This document shows positions 23,938 through 36,085 of a DNA stretch of 64,000 nt, in pieces. The stretch is from Halichoerus grypus (Eukaryota; Chordata; Mammalia; Carnivora; Phocidae): NCBI RefSeq assembly GCF_964656455.1, contig NC_135724.1:15824919-15888918 (forward strand). The letters run 5' to 3'. The first letter of the stretch is position 1; each line of letters opens with the position of its first letter. A model generated the notes under the pieces. It was given only the letters and a program-made list of their open reading frames with translations, searched no databases and was not told where the DNA came from. The position numbers and the translations under genes were made by a program.

Positions 23938-24345
23938 GTGTTGGTTTCCTAGGGTTGCCATAATAAATACCACAGACCAGATGACTTAAACAACAGAAAT
24001 GTATCTTCTCGAAATTCTGGAGACTAGAAGTCCAAGATCAAGTTGTCAGCAGATTTGGGTCCTCCTGAGGCTTCTCTCCATGGATTGCTTGGCTTCCCAC
24101 TGTGTCCACTCGGTCTATTCCTCTGGGCATGTGCACCCCTCCTGTCTCTCCTGGGCCCAAATGTCTTCTCCTTATATGCACACCGGTCAGATGGGATTAG
24201 GGCCCACCCTCACAGCCTCATTTTAACTTAATCACCCCTTTAAAGGCCCTGCCTCCAAGTGGAGTCACATTGTGAGGTACTGAAGCTTAAGGTTTCAACA
24301 TATGGATTTTCAGGCAGGGGGAATGACACAAGTCAACTTCTAGCA
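23938..24345 (-). mobile_element. MaLR-type LTR (reverse)
   Basis: TGTGTTGGTTTCCTAGGGTTGCC start, GGGATTAGGGCCCACCC, AACTTAATCACCCCTTTAAAG, TTTCAACATATGGATTTTC. Confidence 0.85.
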
Positions 24346-24653
24346 GTGACCTTGAAGCCCAGAGATGGTGGAGGCACAAGATGGAAGGATCCTGGCTCCT
24401 CGAATCACCCCTTGGAAGAGAGAAGCCTAGAGCACCTCTCAACCAGAAGCATCAGTATTAGACTTTATGTGACCAACAAATGAAATTTTCATTTTGCTAA
24501 CTCACTTATATTTGGGGATTTTTTTTAGCAGTTAGCCTACACTGAGCAACACTTGAGTGAAGGAAAACCCAGCCATCCTCTATTGAGTTTGTCTAATTAA
24601 ATCAGTTATTAATATACTAGCTCCAGGTGATAAGAAAAGAGTGCGGATAAAGT

Positions 24654-24837
24654 GGGGCACCTGGGTGGCTTAGTTGGTTAAGCGTCTGCCTTGGGGTCAG
24701 GTCATAATCTCAGGGTCCTGGGATTGAGCCCTGCATCAGGCTCCCTGCCCAGTGTGGAGTCTGCTTCTCCCTCTGCCCCTCCCACTGTTCATGCTTTCCC
24801 TCTCTCTCAAATAAATAAATAAAATCTTAAAAAAAAA
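24654..24837 (+). mobile_element. CAN-SINE (forward)
   Basis: Full length, duplication AAGAGTGCRGATAAAG. Confidence 0.95.
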
Positions 24838-24859
24838 AAGAGTGCAGATAAAGAGAAAT

Positions 24860-26710
24860 GATTCTCCAGTCATATCCTTCCAAATTAACCATGTACGTTA
24901 GCTTTTAAAATGAATCAACACCTCAATGAACAATAAATCCTATGAATAATTTGAACTAAAATTTTTTAGGTGCAAAGAATAGTTCTGGTTCTTATGTGTG
25001 CCTAAAAGGAGTACAGAATTAACACATCCGAATTCATTCATTTGCAATTGTTCATTAAATTGATCAATCCCCATATTCTGACAGTTTTGCGATCTCAACT
25101 AGGTCTATTGAAGTGTGAAGACTGGAAGCAGAGAGCCTGCCAACACCCAATATTCTTCTGTTCGGAAGCAGCATATTAGGATGTTAAGGGAAAAACAAAA
25201 AGAACTAGACAGGCACCTTCCTGACAGCTCACACGGCCTCCATTGCTGAAATGAGCATCCGCCGCCCCCCAACCCCGTGGTGAGCAGTAAGGAGATGCCC
25301 GTGAACAAAGGTTCATGACACAGGCAAGTGTTGCTTGTGGGCGGTCTCCCTGAAGGAAAGGACCCCTAAGGAGATGAAGGATACTTTCTCACGGCTTCCT
25401 GGTACTGGTGACAGACCAGGCTCGCTTCAGCGGACCCTGCTACTGTCCATGTGCCGTCCCATTGTCCCCAGCCTCACTGAACTCTCCTGCTCTTCCAGTC
25501 TTTTCTGTCTTGGGCAACTTCATCTAGTCTTCACTTGTGGGAGAACGGGCTCTGCTTGACCATTGGTTCCTCCAAATCTTTTTCATTTTTCCACCTGGAA
25601 ACTAAAAGCCAGGAGTTTGGCCCTTGTTTCTCTGATTCTGCGATGACAATTCTCTGCTGAGGCAACAGAGCTTGGTTTTTGTCTGCCCGAGAACAGGAGG
25701 TTCCTGGAGTAACCCACTTAAAACTCAGTTAATGTATCAAAGCATCTTCCTGCCATGCTATAAAAATAAAAAGCTGGGAAAAAAAATGTCACCCTCGTTT
25801 TATGTTTGGCTGGGGGCGAAAACAATCAAAGAAAGCTATAAGTTACCTAGGAAAAGATTTACAGAGAAAGGCGGTCTGTCATCTGGTGGAAATCTCTGGC
25901 AAGGAATCAGATAGGACGATGTGGTCACACTGGACCTGACAGAGAAGTTGCCTGCTATCGGGTAGAAGGAAACACCCCTCAGAGACGGCACAAGGCACGT
26001 GGTTTGCCAGGCACGGGCGTCCTCCTGCAGATGAAACGTGTTTGGTGGCATTCCAAAGGCACATGTCATCTGGGGTGGTCAGATCAGAGCTACAACCATG
26101 GAAAGGAGCCTCCTGTTGAGATTGCAAAGGCAATATGAAACACGGTTTAGAAATACTACATTGGGCATAATTAAACATTAGCCAGTTCACGATGGCTTAT
26201 TTCCCTGTTTCACAGCAGATTGAACAAGATAAAATCAACCTCATGGTATGTTCAAAGTATTAAAAACTTGAAATGATTTGCAAGTGGCAGTAACTGGTCA
26301 GGCTTCAAGACCAGAATATTCTACAATGTTTTTATCAGAAAGCCACAAGTGACTGTCAGGATTTTGCTCCCGGCTCAGACTATTATTTAGGGTGAATTGA
26401 AACCTTGATTGTTTTTTTACCCTTCTCTGACAATGGGAGGCTCTGAAAAAGACCAGAGAGTCTTCTTTGGATTCAGAAACAGCCAGAGAGATCAGCATAA
26501 ACGTACACAAAGCAGCACTAAGACCTGTTTTCCACTGCTTGGTGTATCCAGGGGATCTGAGCAGGAGATGGGAAATGTTGCCGAGATGAGTTTGGGTGGT
26601 TTCGTTGGTTGGGTAAGAGGGTGGTTTGTACTCAGCCTATAGAACAGGTGCCAAATCACAAGAAAATTAGCCAAGATCATACATCTTCAATGGGACTTAA
26701 GGAATTACCA
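24860..26710. other. Unique intergenic sequence
   Basis: No repeat or gene recognised on either strand; many short chance frames. Confidence 0.4.
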
Positions 26711-26712
26711 CC

Positions 26713-26713
26713 C

Positions 26714-26749
<36 letters not shown>
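26713..26749. repeat. (CA)n microsatellite
   Basis: About 17 CA units. Confidence 0.95.
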
Positions 26750-26750
<1 letters not shown>

Positions 26751-27059
26751 ACATTTTTTTCCAGGTAAGAATTAACATCAAGAAAATAAGTGTCTTCCCA
26801 ATTTCTCTCAGCTAGTTAGTTGCAACATTTGGACAAGAACCTGGTTCTCCTTTCTCTAAGTCCAAGGCTTTCCCCACTTTAAAATATTGTCTCCTTGGTC
26901 ATCATGGGCTTTATCTGAAAAGCTGCCTACTGGCCATGAGCCAAGACATTTTCCTTAACCATTACCACAACCATGACTTCTGCACGATGGCCCCATTCTA
27001 CCGACACAAAGGAAACTCATGTGAAGGATGACACCGCATCAGTGCAAGGTTCTAACTGA

Positions 27060-27125
27060 GACCGGAAACTGTCTGCACAGCACCTAGTACGTGCTGAATA
27101 AGTCATGTATTAATGAATTAATGCA
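27060..27125 (+). repeat. L2 tail fragment
   Basis: CAGCACCTAGTACGTGCTGAATAAG and ATTAATGAATTAATG resemble the L2 3' end. Confidence 0.45.
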
Positions 27126-27350
27126 GGACTATGTGAATAAAGTGTGGTGTGTTGTCAGGGCATTATACACATACTGAGCAGCCTAAGTGTGTTACGGGTT
27201 TCTTAGGTCTAACATCCTCAAAATATTTGGCTAACGAGTAGCTGATAATGCCATTCTCGTTAATGATGCTAAGTGTAAACCCCAAATTCGGGTCACTCTA
27301 CTGTTCAGATGCTTTAAGTAAAACATCAAAATTCAGAACATATGGGATAA

Positions 27351-27439
27351 GGGGCTCCTGGCTGGCTCAGTCAGTACAGTATGCAGCTCTTATTCTTGGG
27401 GTTGTGAGTTCGAGCCCCACCTTGGGCATGGAGATTGCT

Positions 27440-27480
<41 letters not shown>

Positions 27481-27507
27481 AATCGCTATATCAGTAAACT
27501 TTAAAAG
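27351..27507 (+). mobile_element. Short CAN-SINE (forward) with extra 3' sequence
   Basis: GGGGCTCCTGGCTGGCTCAG to an (AAAT)n tail of about 10 units, then about 25 bp of other sequence and a second A-tract before the duplication ACATATGG. Confidence 0.88.
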
Positions 27508-27583
27508 AAAAAAAAAACATATGGATAAAAAGAGAACTGCTTAATCTTTGTAATTAAAATACTCTTAAGATTATATTAAAACA

Positions 27584-27771
27584 GGGGCACCTGGGTGGTT
27601 CAGTCGATTGGGTGTCTGTCTTTGGCTCGGGTCGTGATCCCCGGGTCCTGGGGTTGAGCCGCGCATCAGGCTCCCTGCTCAGCGGGGAGTCTGCTTCTCC
27701 CTCTTCCTCTGCAGCTCCCCCTCCTTGTGCTTTCTCTCCCTCGCAAATAAATAAATAAAAATCTTTTTTTA
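27584..27771 (+). mobile_element. CAN-SINE (forward)
   Basis: Full length, duplication AAGATTATATTAAAACA. Confidence 0.95.
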
Positions 27772-27899
27772 AAAAGATTATATTAAAACATTAAAAGTGT
27801 TCAGAATGAGCCCAGCTGGTTATCTCAGGAAGCCCGGGTATCTTGTGAAAGATGAGTGAAGTTTCAATACGCTGTCCCAGTCCCTTCTCTTGTCTAGCA

Positions 27900-28010
27900 A
27901 GACAGTAGTCTTGTTATCTCCGTTTTATGAACAAAAAGGAATCCTGAACTAAGAAAATTAGCCAGGGTCACACCACCGGTGAGACAAAGAACCAAAACTA
28001 AAATGAACAT
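27900..28010 (-). repeat. MIR fragment (reverse)
   Basis: TTATCTCCGTTTTATGAAC, AAAATTAGCCAGGGTCACACCACC in reverse-MIR order; short. Confidence 0.45.
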
Positions 28011-28164
28011 TTCCCGACGTACCTAGAAGCTAGTGACGCCTGGCTAGCCAGAGCCACGCGTTTCAACACTGACATTCTCCTGAGCGCCTTGCGGATTGTA
28101 GGCTCTCAACAATGCTGGAATTAACTCCCCACAGGGAGAGGCCAGAGGCAGCTCCATCACGAAG

Positions 28165-28370
28165 ACTGAGGACATGGGCCTTGGAATCAGGCAGATCTAA
28201 GGCAAGTCTCTACCCCCGCATTTAGTCTTCTGACTTGGAGCAAGCTTCCAAAACTTCTAAGCTTCAATTTCCCCCTTGTTAAAAAAAAAAAAAAGTGGGG
28301 GATAACCATACTTAGCCCTGAGCGTTGCTGTCAGGATTAAATGGGCTGGCACACGTTATGCAATCAGAAG
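28165..28370 (+). repeat. MIR (forward)
   Basis: GGGCCTTGGAATCAGGCAGATC, GACTTGGAGCAAG, TAAGCTTCAATTTCCCC, GTTGCTGTCAGGATTAAATG; a poly(A) stretch interrupts it. Confidence 0.7.
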
Positions 28371-28883
28371 GGTAAACTAGTATTAAAACAGGGGCCTAGA
28401 GGCAGTAGCTAATCCTTCCTCGTTCCAATCCTTCCAATCCAACCCTGTTAGAAGACCCTGCGGCTTAAAAGAAAGCAACTAAGAAGGTCTCTTGTGTCCG
28501 ACTGCACTGGGCCCCACCCTGCCAGGCCCCGTTGTGTTGGCTGGAGAACGTGGTCTGAGTCATCCCAGCTGCTAGCAGGGGCGATTTCAAGTCCCATGGG
28601 GCCATGTCCCTGAGCAGATTCACCACACCCCACACCCAGCTCTCCTGTCTGCCGAGAGATAAATGACAAGGGGAGGCCATGTGTGTTTCTGCATGTCTGG
28701 GTGATTAACTGTGGACCAACGTCTTCTGAGTGGCCAGCCTTGATTTGCGTGTGGATGGCAGAGACCCCTGGCTCATACTGTCACAGTCGGCAGGGAAAAG
28801 CAGAGAAGTGTGGGTCATTGGATTCTTTCTGGGAGTAGCTAATTAAACAATTAAAAACTCTTTCCAGGGGCAACAGCTCTTTC

Positions 28884-28990
28884 TGCCCACAGGTTCTGTC
28901 CCCCTGCTTTAATAAAACCACCATTTTGCACCAAAAAAAACCAAAAACAAAACAAAACAAACAACAACAACAAAAAAAAGAACAAAACAA
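28884..28990 (+). mobile_element. Very short A-tailed retro-insertion with target-site duplication
   Basis: Body of 49 bp (28884-28932) ending CTTTAATAAAACCACCATTTTGCACC-type sequence, then a 58-bp A-rich tail with C interruptions. AACAGCTCTTTC flanks it at 28872-28883 and 28991-29002. AATAAA is at 28911-28916. Looks like a severely 5'-truncated retrocopy of a polyadenylated RNA, perhaps an endogenous retroviral LTR end. Confidence 0.7.
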
Positions 28991-29639
28991 AACAGCTCTT
29001 TCCATATCTGACAGAAGAGGCTGACGTCCTTTTCAGTCCTGAAAGAGAACCTGTCCACTGGTTTGCCTTCACTAGCTCGTTAAAAAAAAAAAAGACCGAC
29101 AGGAAGAAAAAAAACACTTCCTGAAAATTAGCTGCTGAGTCACCCGACAAAGGCAACTGTGGCCCTTCTCAGCATTCACAGGTCGTTGAACTGACTCACT
29201 TTTTCAGGCTTACATTAGAGGCCCTGTTCTCATCACCCCCACCCCCCATCCTCCTTCCTTCCTGTAGACATCCCCCCACGTAGCTGGGGGTTTTGCATGG
29301 CCATCCCCTCTCACTGCACCCCCTTGGAAGTTATGCTGTGCATCCCTGTCTGTGGCTCTGATTCTTCTGGAAGCATATATGTATAGGAGGTGGGGCAGAG
29401 ACCTCAGAGGCTAGCTGCCTGCCCCCACTCCTTGCAGCTGTAGAATCCACCAGGAGCTTAAACGAAGTTCTTTAAATGTACAATGGAAGTTACCTTAAAT
29501 CATGATAGGCATGGGCCTTAACAAGCCCTCCCTCACAGCAATGATGGTTCTGACATATATGCCCTATTGCTTATTTAAAGAGCAGAGGGAATCAGAATCT
29601 GAATATAAGCACAGAGGGAGGAGTGGGGAGTGGGAGCCT

Positions 29640-29790
29640 CTAGTTTGGTGGTTCTCAGCCCAACTGCACACTATAACCATCTGGGGAGCTGCCCCACTTC
29701 TGGCCAGTGGAATGAGAATCTCCGTCCCCAGGGTTGAGACAAAGCATTTTAAATCTCTGCACGGAGTCTCCCATGTAACTAAATCTAAGC
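29640..29790. repeat. MER5-like DNA transposon remnant
   Basis: GTGGTTCTCAGCCC, CTGCACACTATAACCATCTGGGGAGCT and GAATGAGAATCTCC are MER5A/B-type signatures. Confidence 0.65.
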
Positions 29791-30254
29791 CACCACCACC
29801 GATCCAGTTCAATGGCTCACAAATATTACTGAGTCATGGGCTCCCTTGACAAAGCAATGGCCCCCCTCTGAAGAAATAAACTACTGCCCTAAACACCATT
29901 TCAGGGGAGACCTTGACACCCTGAGATTTCCCTGTCAGGTCAGACTTTTCTTTAGGCAAATGATGAGTAAGGCCTGGCAAGGTAAAGCAGCCCCCCACCC
30001 AGCAGTAAGAATCTGAGTTAACAAGAAGCCAGCTCAATATTCTTCCTTCTCTCCTAGTGGTGAGTACTCATCAGCAATAATTTTCTCTGACCAAACCAAC
30101 CAAGGTACCACAAATAATGAGAAAGGCAATGGTTGCTGTTTATCTTAACCAATGCATTTATGGATCCGATCTCAGGTAAATCACATAATAACTACAATTC
30201 GTAAGTTCATTTAAAGTGCCTTCTTGAAGTTTACTAATTATCCTGAATACCTCT

Positions 30255-30712
30255 TGCTGTGGGTTAAATTGTGTCCCCCAGATATGTTGAAGTCCTGATT
30301 CCCAGTCCCTATGAATGTGACCTGAATTGGAAATAGGGTCTTTCCAGATGTCATCAAGTTAGGATGAGGTCATTAGGATGGGCCTTAGTCCAATATGACT
30401 GGTGTCCTTATAAGAAGAGGAAGAGGCCATGTGAAGACCTTGACACACAAGGAGAATGCTATGTCATCACAGAGGCAGAGATTGAGTGATGCATGCATCT
30501 AGAAATCAAGGAAAGCCAAGGATTGCCAGCTGAGAAAAGGCCAGGAAGGATTCTTCTCTACAGGTTTCAGAGGGAGGGTGGCCCTACTGACACCTTAATT
30601 TCAGATTTCTGGCCTCCAGATTTCTGGCCTCCATTCTGAGAGAATGAATTTCTACTGTTTTAAGCCACCCAATTTGTGGTACTTTGTAAGGTTGCCCTAG
30701 GAAAGTGATATA
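30255..30712 (+). mobile_element. MaLR-type LTR (forward)
   Basis: GTGGGTTAAATTGTGTCCCCC, GGAAATAGGGTCTTTCCAGATG, TGACTGGTGTCCTTATAAGAAG, TTTTAAGCCACCCAATTTGTGG. Contains a 15-bp tandem duplication (CAGATTTCTGGCCTC) near 30604-30633. Confidence 0.82.
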
Positions 30713-30929
30713 CCTCCTATTGTTCCATGGATATAAACAAGGCAGCATGCAGAAGCCACGCAGGACTGCTCCTAGGGCTCTGAGCACCAGCCCTCCATCC
30801 TGGCTTGGTCAAGAGATGCCCCAATGGGAACTCTGAGGCTATTCTCTGCTCTGCTTTTGAGGAAGATTCCACTTGAATATTTTGCTCCCTGTGGTTTCAC
30901 TCATGGCACCCTGTTTGTTTTCTTTAGGC

Positions 30930-31085
30930 ACTTATACCTGTCTCCACTGTCCATCTGCCCACCTGGATCTGACTCGTGACTTCCCTGGGGGCAGGGATAA
31001 AGTCTGCCTGGTCCACGGCCCACACCTATCTCAGTGCCTCGCATGAAGTCATTTCTGAATAAAGGCTTGAGTGAGTGCATGAATG
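30930..31085 (+). repeat. L2 3'-end fragment
   Basis: CCCTGGGGGCAGGGATAAAGTC, CAGTGCCTCGCATGAAGTC, TGAATAAAGGCTTGAGTGAGTG. Confidence 0.65.
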
Positions 31086-31111
31086 TGCAAATGGTATTCA
31101 ACCTTTATCTT

Positions 31112-31229
31112 TTTTAAAAAATATTTTATTTTTTATTTTTAAGTAATCTCTATACCCAAAGTGGGGCTCAAACTCACAACTCCCAGATTAAGAGTCACAT
31201 GCTCCACCGACCGAGCCAGCCAGTGCCCC
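31112..31229 (-). mobile_element. Short CAN-SINE (reverse)
   Basis: AAGTAATCTCTATACCCAAAG to GAGCCAGCCAGTGCCCC. Confidence 0.88.
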
Positions 31230-31398
31230 TATTTAATTTTTGTCTTGATGGACTTCTTTGCTGCATCTGACCCTGTTGGTCACCTCCCCTCCTCACCTGA
31301 GTGCAAATATTCCCTTGACCATTATAATTATTCCTTCTTCTTTCTTTTATTGGCCTCTCTTTCTCTGCGCATTCCTAAACCTTGTGTTCAAGGTTCAT

Positions 31399-31516
31399 TT
31401 TTTTTAAGCTTATTTATTTATTTTAAGTAATCTCTACACCCAGCGTGGGGCTCAAACTCAGGACCCCGAGATCAAGAGTTGCATGTTCTTCCCACCAAGC
31501 CAGCCAGACGTCCCCC
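31399..31516 (-). mobile_element. Short CAN-SINE (reverse)
   Basis: AAGTAATCTCTACACCCAGC to AAGCCAGCCAGACGTCCCC. Confidence 0.86.
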
Positions 31517-31599
31517 AGATTCATCTTTTATCTCATTTCTATCCAACTTTTTTAGTTGTAAGTATTCATACAATTCCCAAACTTTGGGCCAAGTTTTCC

Positions 31600-32055
31600 C
31601 CGAGCTTCATAGTTATATATCCAAACTGTCTGCTAGATGCTTCTACCTAAATGTCCCACAACTGCAGCAAGTAAAAGTCAATCAACTTTACCTCTTCTTC
31701 GTATCTAAGATCTGTCCCTGATTCTCCTACCCTAAACCACTGACAACACTGAGGCCTTCATCATCTTTTTACAGCAATATCCTCTATGGTTTTCCAGATT
31801 TTATACTTACGTCCCTCACATCCATCCTTTGTATAAGCTTAGGCTGAGACATTTAAAAATCAACGTACTGGTCGCTCCCTACTTATACTAGCACAATCAT
31901 TCTACAAGATATAGTCCAAGCCCCTTCATGTGACAAGCCTGACTCTACTTATCTCTCCTATTTTCAACTTTAAGATCCAGCAGCACCAAAGTGTCTTTAC
32001 ATGTTGTGTTATTCTCCTTATCCTACATTTGCTCTTGTTGGTCCCTCTGAGAGAA
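31600..32055 (+). repeat. L2 internal/3' fragment
   Basis: GGTCGCTCCCTACTTATACTAGC and ATATAGTCCAAGCCCCTTCATGTGACAAGCC follow the L2 consensus order. Confidence 0.5.
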
Positions 32056-32109
32056 ATGAACTAGTTAGCTTCTCATTCTCACTCATTGTGGCTGTGGACA
32101 GTCTTTAAA

Positions 32110-32670
32110 AATAGGTATCCATGATCCCTAAATCCTAGTATTTGTGGCCTGTGTAATCCCCTCCCTTGGAGTGTGGGTTGAACCTGGTGACTTGCTTCTA
32201 ACAAAAATAATATAGCAAAAGTGATGGGATGTCATTTCCATGATTAGGTTATAAAAGTTTATGATTCTGCTTGTTTGCTCTCTCTCTTTCTCTCTCACAC
32301 ATTCTTCTTGAATGCTTCTCTGATGAAACAAGATGGGGAAGCCCATGTGGCAAGAAATTGAGGGTGGCTTCTAGCTAACTACCAGTTAAGAACTGAAGAC
32401 CTCAGTCCAACAAGCATTTAAAGATCTGAGTCCTTCCCACACATGGAGAGCTTAGAAGTAGATCCATGCCCATCTGAGTCTTCATATGAGACCACAACCC
32501 TAGTTAACACCTTGATTGCAACCTAGCAATTGGAGTGAGAAACCCTGAAGCAGAAGATCCCTTTAATCCTTGCCTAGACTCCTGACACAGAAACGGTGAG
32601 ATAATAAATGTGTATTGTTTTAAGCTGCTAAAGTTGGGGGTAATTTGTTACACAGCAATATATAACTAAT
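32110..32670 (+). mobile_element. Ancient LTR (probably MaLR), about 560 bp
   Basis: TGTGGCCTGTGTAATCCCCTCCC, GGTGACTTGCTTCTAAC, GTGATGGGATGTCA, CCTCAGTCCAACAAGC, GAGATAATAAATGTGTATTGTTTTAAG and TTACACAGCAATATATAACTAATGCA are an ordered LTR signature. Confidence 0.75.
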
Positions 32671-32679
32671 GCACTCATT

Positions 32680-33815
32680 TCGTGCAACATATATTCCATG
32701 AAGACTTCAATACCTCCTGCCAAACACACACACACATTTCGTGAGCCTCAGAGCAACACTCTGTGTTCACCTCTTAACACTGTATTTAGCAGATTAATTG
32801 TAACAATGTGGTTTTGTCTTGGTGTTTCCACTATGCCTTGAGACTTTTGAGGCTGTGACATGTGGTTCTTGGTTATTTTATCCTTATCTCTCTAGTCAAA
32901 TGTAGAACACAGTGTCAAAAGTTATCTTATGGATGAATGAATAAATGAGTAAATGAGTATCATTTTGCTAAGTGATACACAGAGATTAAAATCAAGTTAG
33001 ATCTATGTTATACCTGCAGGAGCTTTAATCACGTTAGAGAAGCTGACATAAAATCAATTAACATAAATATGAATTAAACAAGTATTGGATCATAATAAGA
33101 AAAATGTGCTATGGACATATAAAAGATAGAATGTCCTTTCTGATCTGGGCAATCTGAAAATATTTCCCAAGTAAATGGCTTTTGACATTGGCCTTGAAGG
33201 TTAACAGAGCTCTGAGCTGCAAAATTGGGAAGGAGAGGAATCCAAAATTAATGAAAAACTATAAACAAATCCTAGAAAGTGAAAATGTCTCAGAGAGTAA
33301 CAGAGTCTGGCCTGGTGCCAGGGGGAGAAGCCAGATGGAGATGAAGATTGAAAATCAATTAGCTTAAAGGGCACACGCGAGGTCATTAGTCTTAGAGAAC
33401 ACGGTGAAAGCAGACCCTTGGGAAACTGACATTTAAAGACCAAGAGGAAAGAGGAACTTGCTAAGAAGAGTGAAGAGGACTCGGGCACATGATGTGGTAT
33501 GCTAATCACTTTACATAAGTTTGAAGGAGGAGGTGATGCTCTGGGGTTGAGTATGATGCAATCTTAAGAGGCCTTGAGATGTGGCAATTAGGCTACTAGT
33601 AGTCTGTAAGAAAACAGCATCTATGAAAAAATGGAGGTGAAAGACAGATTAAGATGATAAAAATAGATATGTTTGAGGAAGTCAACTAACCTTTGAAGAA
33701 GCGTCCTAATGATACATAACTTGTAGACCTGCCTGTTAAAACTTCTGAGTCATTGGCAATTCTGATAGTGAAATAACTTATCTCATAAACAACATCTTTC
33801 TCTGAAATAAAAAAC
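32680..33815. other. Mostly unique sequence with possible L2 remnants
   Basis: ATGGATGAATGAATAAATGAG near 32933 resembles an L2 tail, and 33110-33560 has faint LINE-like phrasing. No gene recognised. Confidence 0.35.
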
Positions 33816-33819
33816 ACCC

Positions 33820-33906
33820 ATGAAACTCTCGATCTCAGAGTCGTGAGTTCGAGCCCTATTTTAGGGGTAGAGAACTTAAAAAAATAAAATCTTTCGGAAA
33901 AAAAAA
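33820..33906 (+). mobile_element. 5'-truncated CAN-SINE (forward)
   Basis: CTCTCGATCTCAGAGTCGTGAGTTCGAGCCC to AAAATAAAATCTTTCGG; the head is missing. Confidence 0.8.
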
Positions 33907-34149
33907 GAAAAACCTGACCCTATGTGAATTTTTCCCTTTCTCCAACAAACACCTTCATGGTTTATAACTGTTAATTCTGGACCATTTGCATGTTTCATCT
34001 GGTTGTGCTCATCTGTTTCCCCAACTAAACTGCAAAGTCCATGAATCACGACTTTCTTCATGTCTTCACTCAGTATGTACTGAATGATTCCAATAAAAAC
34101 CATGATAACCTTCGGCTTTCATAAACTCTTTGTAATCCCCCGGAGCATT

Positions 34150-34300
34150 TTTTTTCAGCAGCTATTTACTGGAGGCTTGCTAACTGCCAGGCTCTGGGCT
34201 GGGAGCATTGCATCCATGTACTCTTTTAGTCCCCTTATGAACCCTGGGATTCCACAGGGCTAGGAAGTTATGATGATCCGCTTTTCACAAATGAGCCAAA
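34150..34300 (-). repeat. MIR fragment (reverse)
   Basis: CAGCTATTTACTGGAGGCTTGCTAACTGCCAGGCTCTGGGCTGGG resembles the reverse MIR start. Confidence 0.5.
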
Positions 34301-34309
34301 AGTGGAAAA

Positions 34310-35850
34310 GAGAAGTGAAATGTAGTTTATTTCAATGAAGATCCGCAGAGATTGATTTGCCAAAGATACATGTGCCAACACATTACAACCACACAGGGCT
34401 GAGCGAACTGTCCCAGATTGCCCAGGCTAGAGGGCATTTCGAGGACATGAGATTTTCAGTTTTAAAACCAGGACAGGTTCAGGCAAACCAGGGCTAGGAA
34501 ACTTTCCATAGTCTTTAGGGATGAAACAGTAAAATGCTGTAAAAAAGAAAGGGGCTAATATCTATGTCCTGTTGGCAAGATTTGTTGTGAAGAGAATTCC
34601 AATATATCTACAATATATCTATAAGATGATTTGGGTTGAAAATGACCCACAGAGTGTGTTTCTAAACATATAGAAATATACATTTTTATTATTTCCCAGC
34701 TTATTTTTGAAAAAGTGTGGTTAATAAGTGAGCCACACCTAGGCATCTCACTAGCCTTCCTCCTGTCAGTTTCAAGTCTGGAAGAAAAGCCCAGATTTAT
34801 CATCCTGGCTGGTACTTTCCCAGGGCCCCAAGGGTCATCTGTGAAGTGTTAGCCTGACTTCCTTATATTCTTCTATATCTATATTATGAAAGTTAAATAA
34901 AAGTTTAGTCCTAATTCTCAGAAATCTGCTCCTTTTAACGCAACACCAATAAAAGTTTCAAGAAGAGGAAAGGAGCATTTCTGCACTTTACTTACAGACG
35001 GTGTATTGTGGTGTGTCTTTTTTTTTTTTTTTAAGATAGACAAAGGAGGATATTTTCCCCCTCTGCTTTCTGATAAACATGTATGTTTCCTCAACACAGA
35101 GGATCTGAGAATCTCTTACTAAAAAGTAACCTTCATAAAACAAAAGGATTTCATAATCGCCACAATCACCCATTGCTCCCTGCCCCTCCTCCAGCACTTG
35201 TCCAAATGAATCATCTAGAAGGCAGACTGGTTCATTTAGATGTTCTCTATTGTTTGGTTAAAAAAAAACAAAAATGGTGGCAACGACTTCTTCTTCCTTC
35301 TTAAGCCTGCTTGGCTTTGCTGAAAATAGGGCGGATACGGCGGGGCAGCCCACAAAACACACAAATTGCTGTTTTGACTGGCTTCTTTGAATCCTTTTCT
35401 TTCCCATTACAAATAGCTCCTGCAGGTCTGTCCCAGTAGGTGCTGTTGTGGCATTAACTGGTAAAAAGCAAGCCGGCAGGGAGTGTATCTTTCAAATTAA
35501 TTCCAAGCTCATCCACTACAAAATCCCTCCGGGAGATGAGATGCCGCAGCACCTCTCGTTCGTTTCTTGGAATAACGTGAGACCGTTTCTGAGGTCACAT
35601 TTCCATCCCTGGAGGTTGGAAATTACCGAGAAGCAACCAGCGACAGCGCTGTGCTAGAGGGGTGTGAACTGGCCGGCGCTTATCAGTATCTTTCACGTAT
35701 CAGCTGGTTTAATCATCAACCTCGCACCCTCAGAAAACCCAGAGGTATAAAACTTGGCTGTATTTAATGAGGCACTGGTGTGGAAAACAAACCAGCTTTC
35801 CTCTGGGATGGGGCCCTTCCCGAGTCCCCTGTGGGAAGCAGCTGTATTGT
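34310..35850. other. Unique intergenic sequence
   Basis: No repeat or gene recognised. 35300-35680 is slightly GC-richer and repeat-free, so a conserved element is possible but not shown. Confidence 0.4.
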
Positions 35851-35854
35851 GGTG

Positions 35855-36085
35855 GCAGGGGAAGACTGCTCTGGGGTTAGAAAGGCACAAGTTCAAATCC
35901 CATGTGCGTTCCACCCATTTGCCAATCGACTTTGGGGAAATTGCTGATTCTCTGAGGCTGGTTTCTCCACTATAAAATAGGAAAGCTAATCATAGTTTCC
36001 AAATATGGGACTACGAGATGATACAATAGAACTGTTTCTGAAGTCCCTGGCATATTGCCAGTGATCGCTAAGAAGTATTTATCTT
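35855..36085 (+). repeat. MIR (forward)
   Basis: CTGGGGTTAGAAAGGCACAAGTTCAAATCCC, GACTTTGGGGAAATTGCTGATTCTCTGAGGC, CCACTATAAAATAGG. Confidence 0.75.

Noticed and set aside
35300..35680. Repeat-free, slightly GC-richer block as a conserved enhancer
   Set aside because: Conservation cannot be judged from one sequence and no specific motif stands out.
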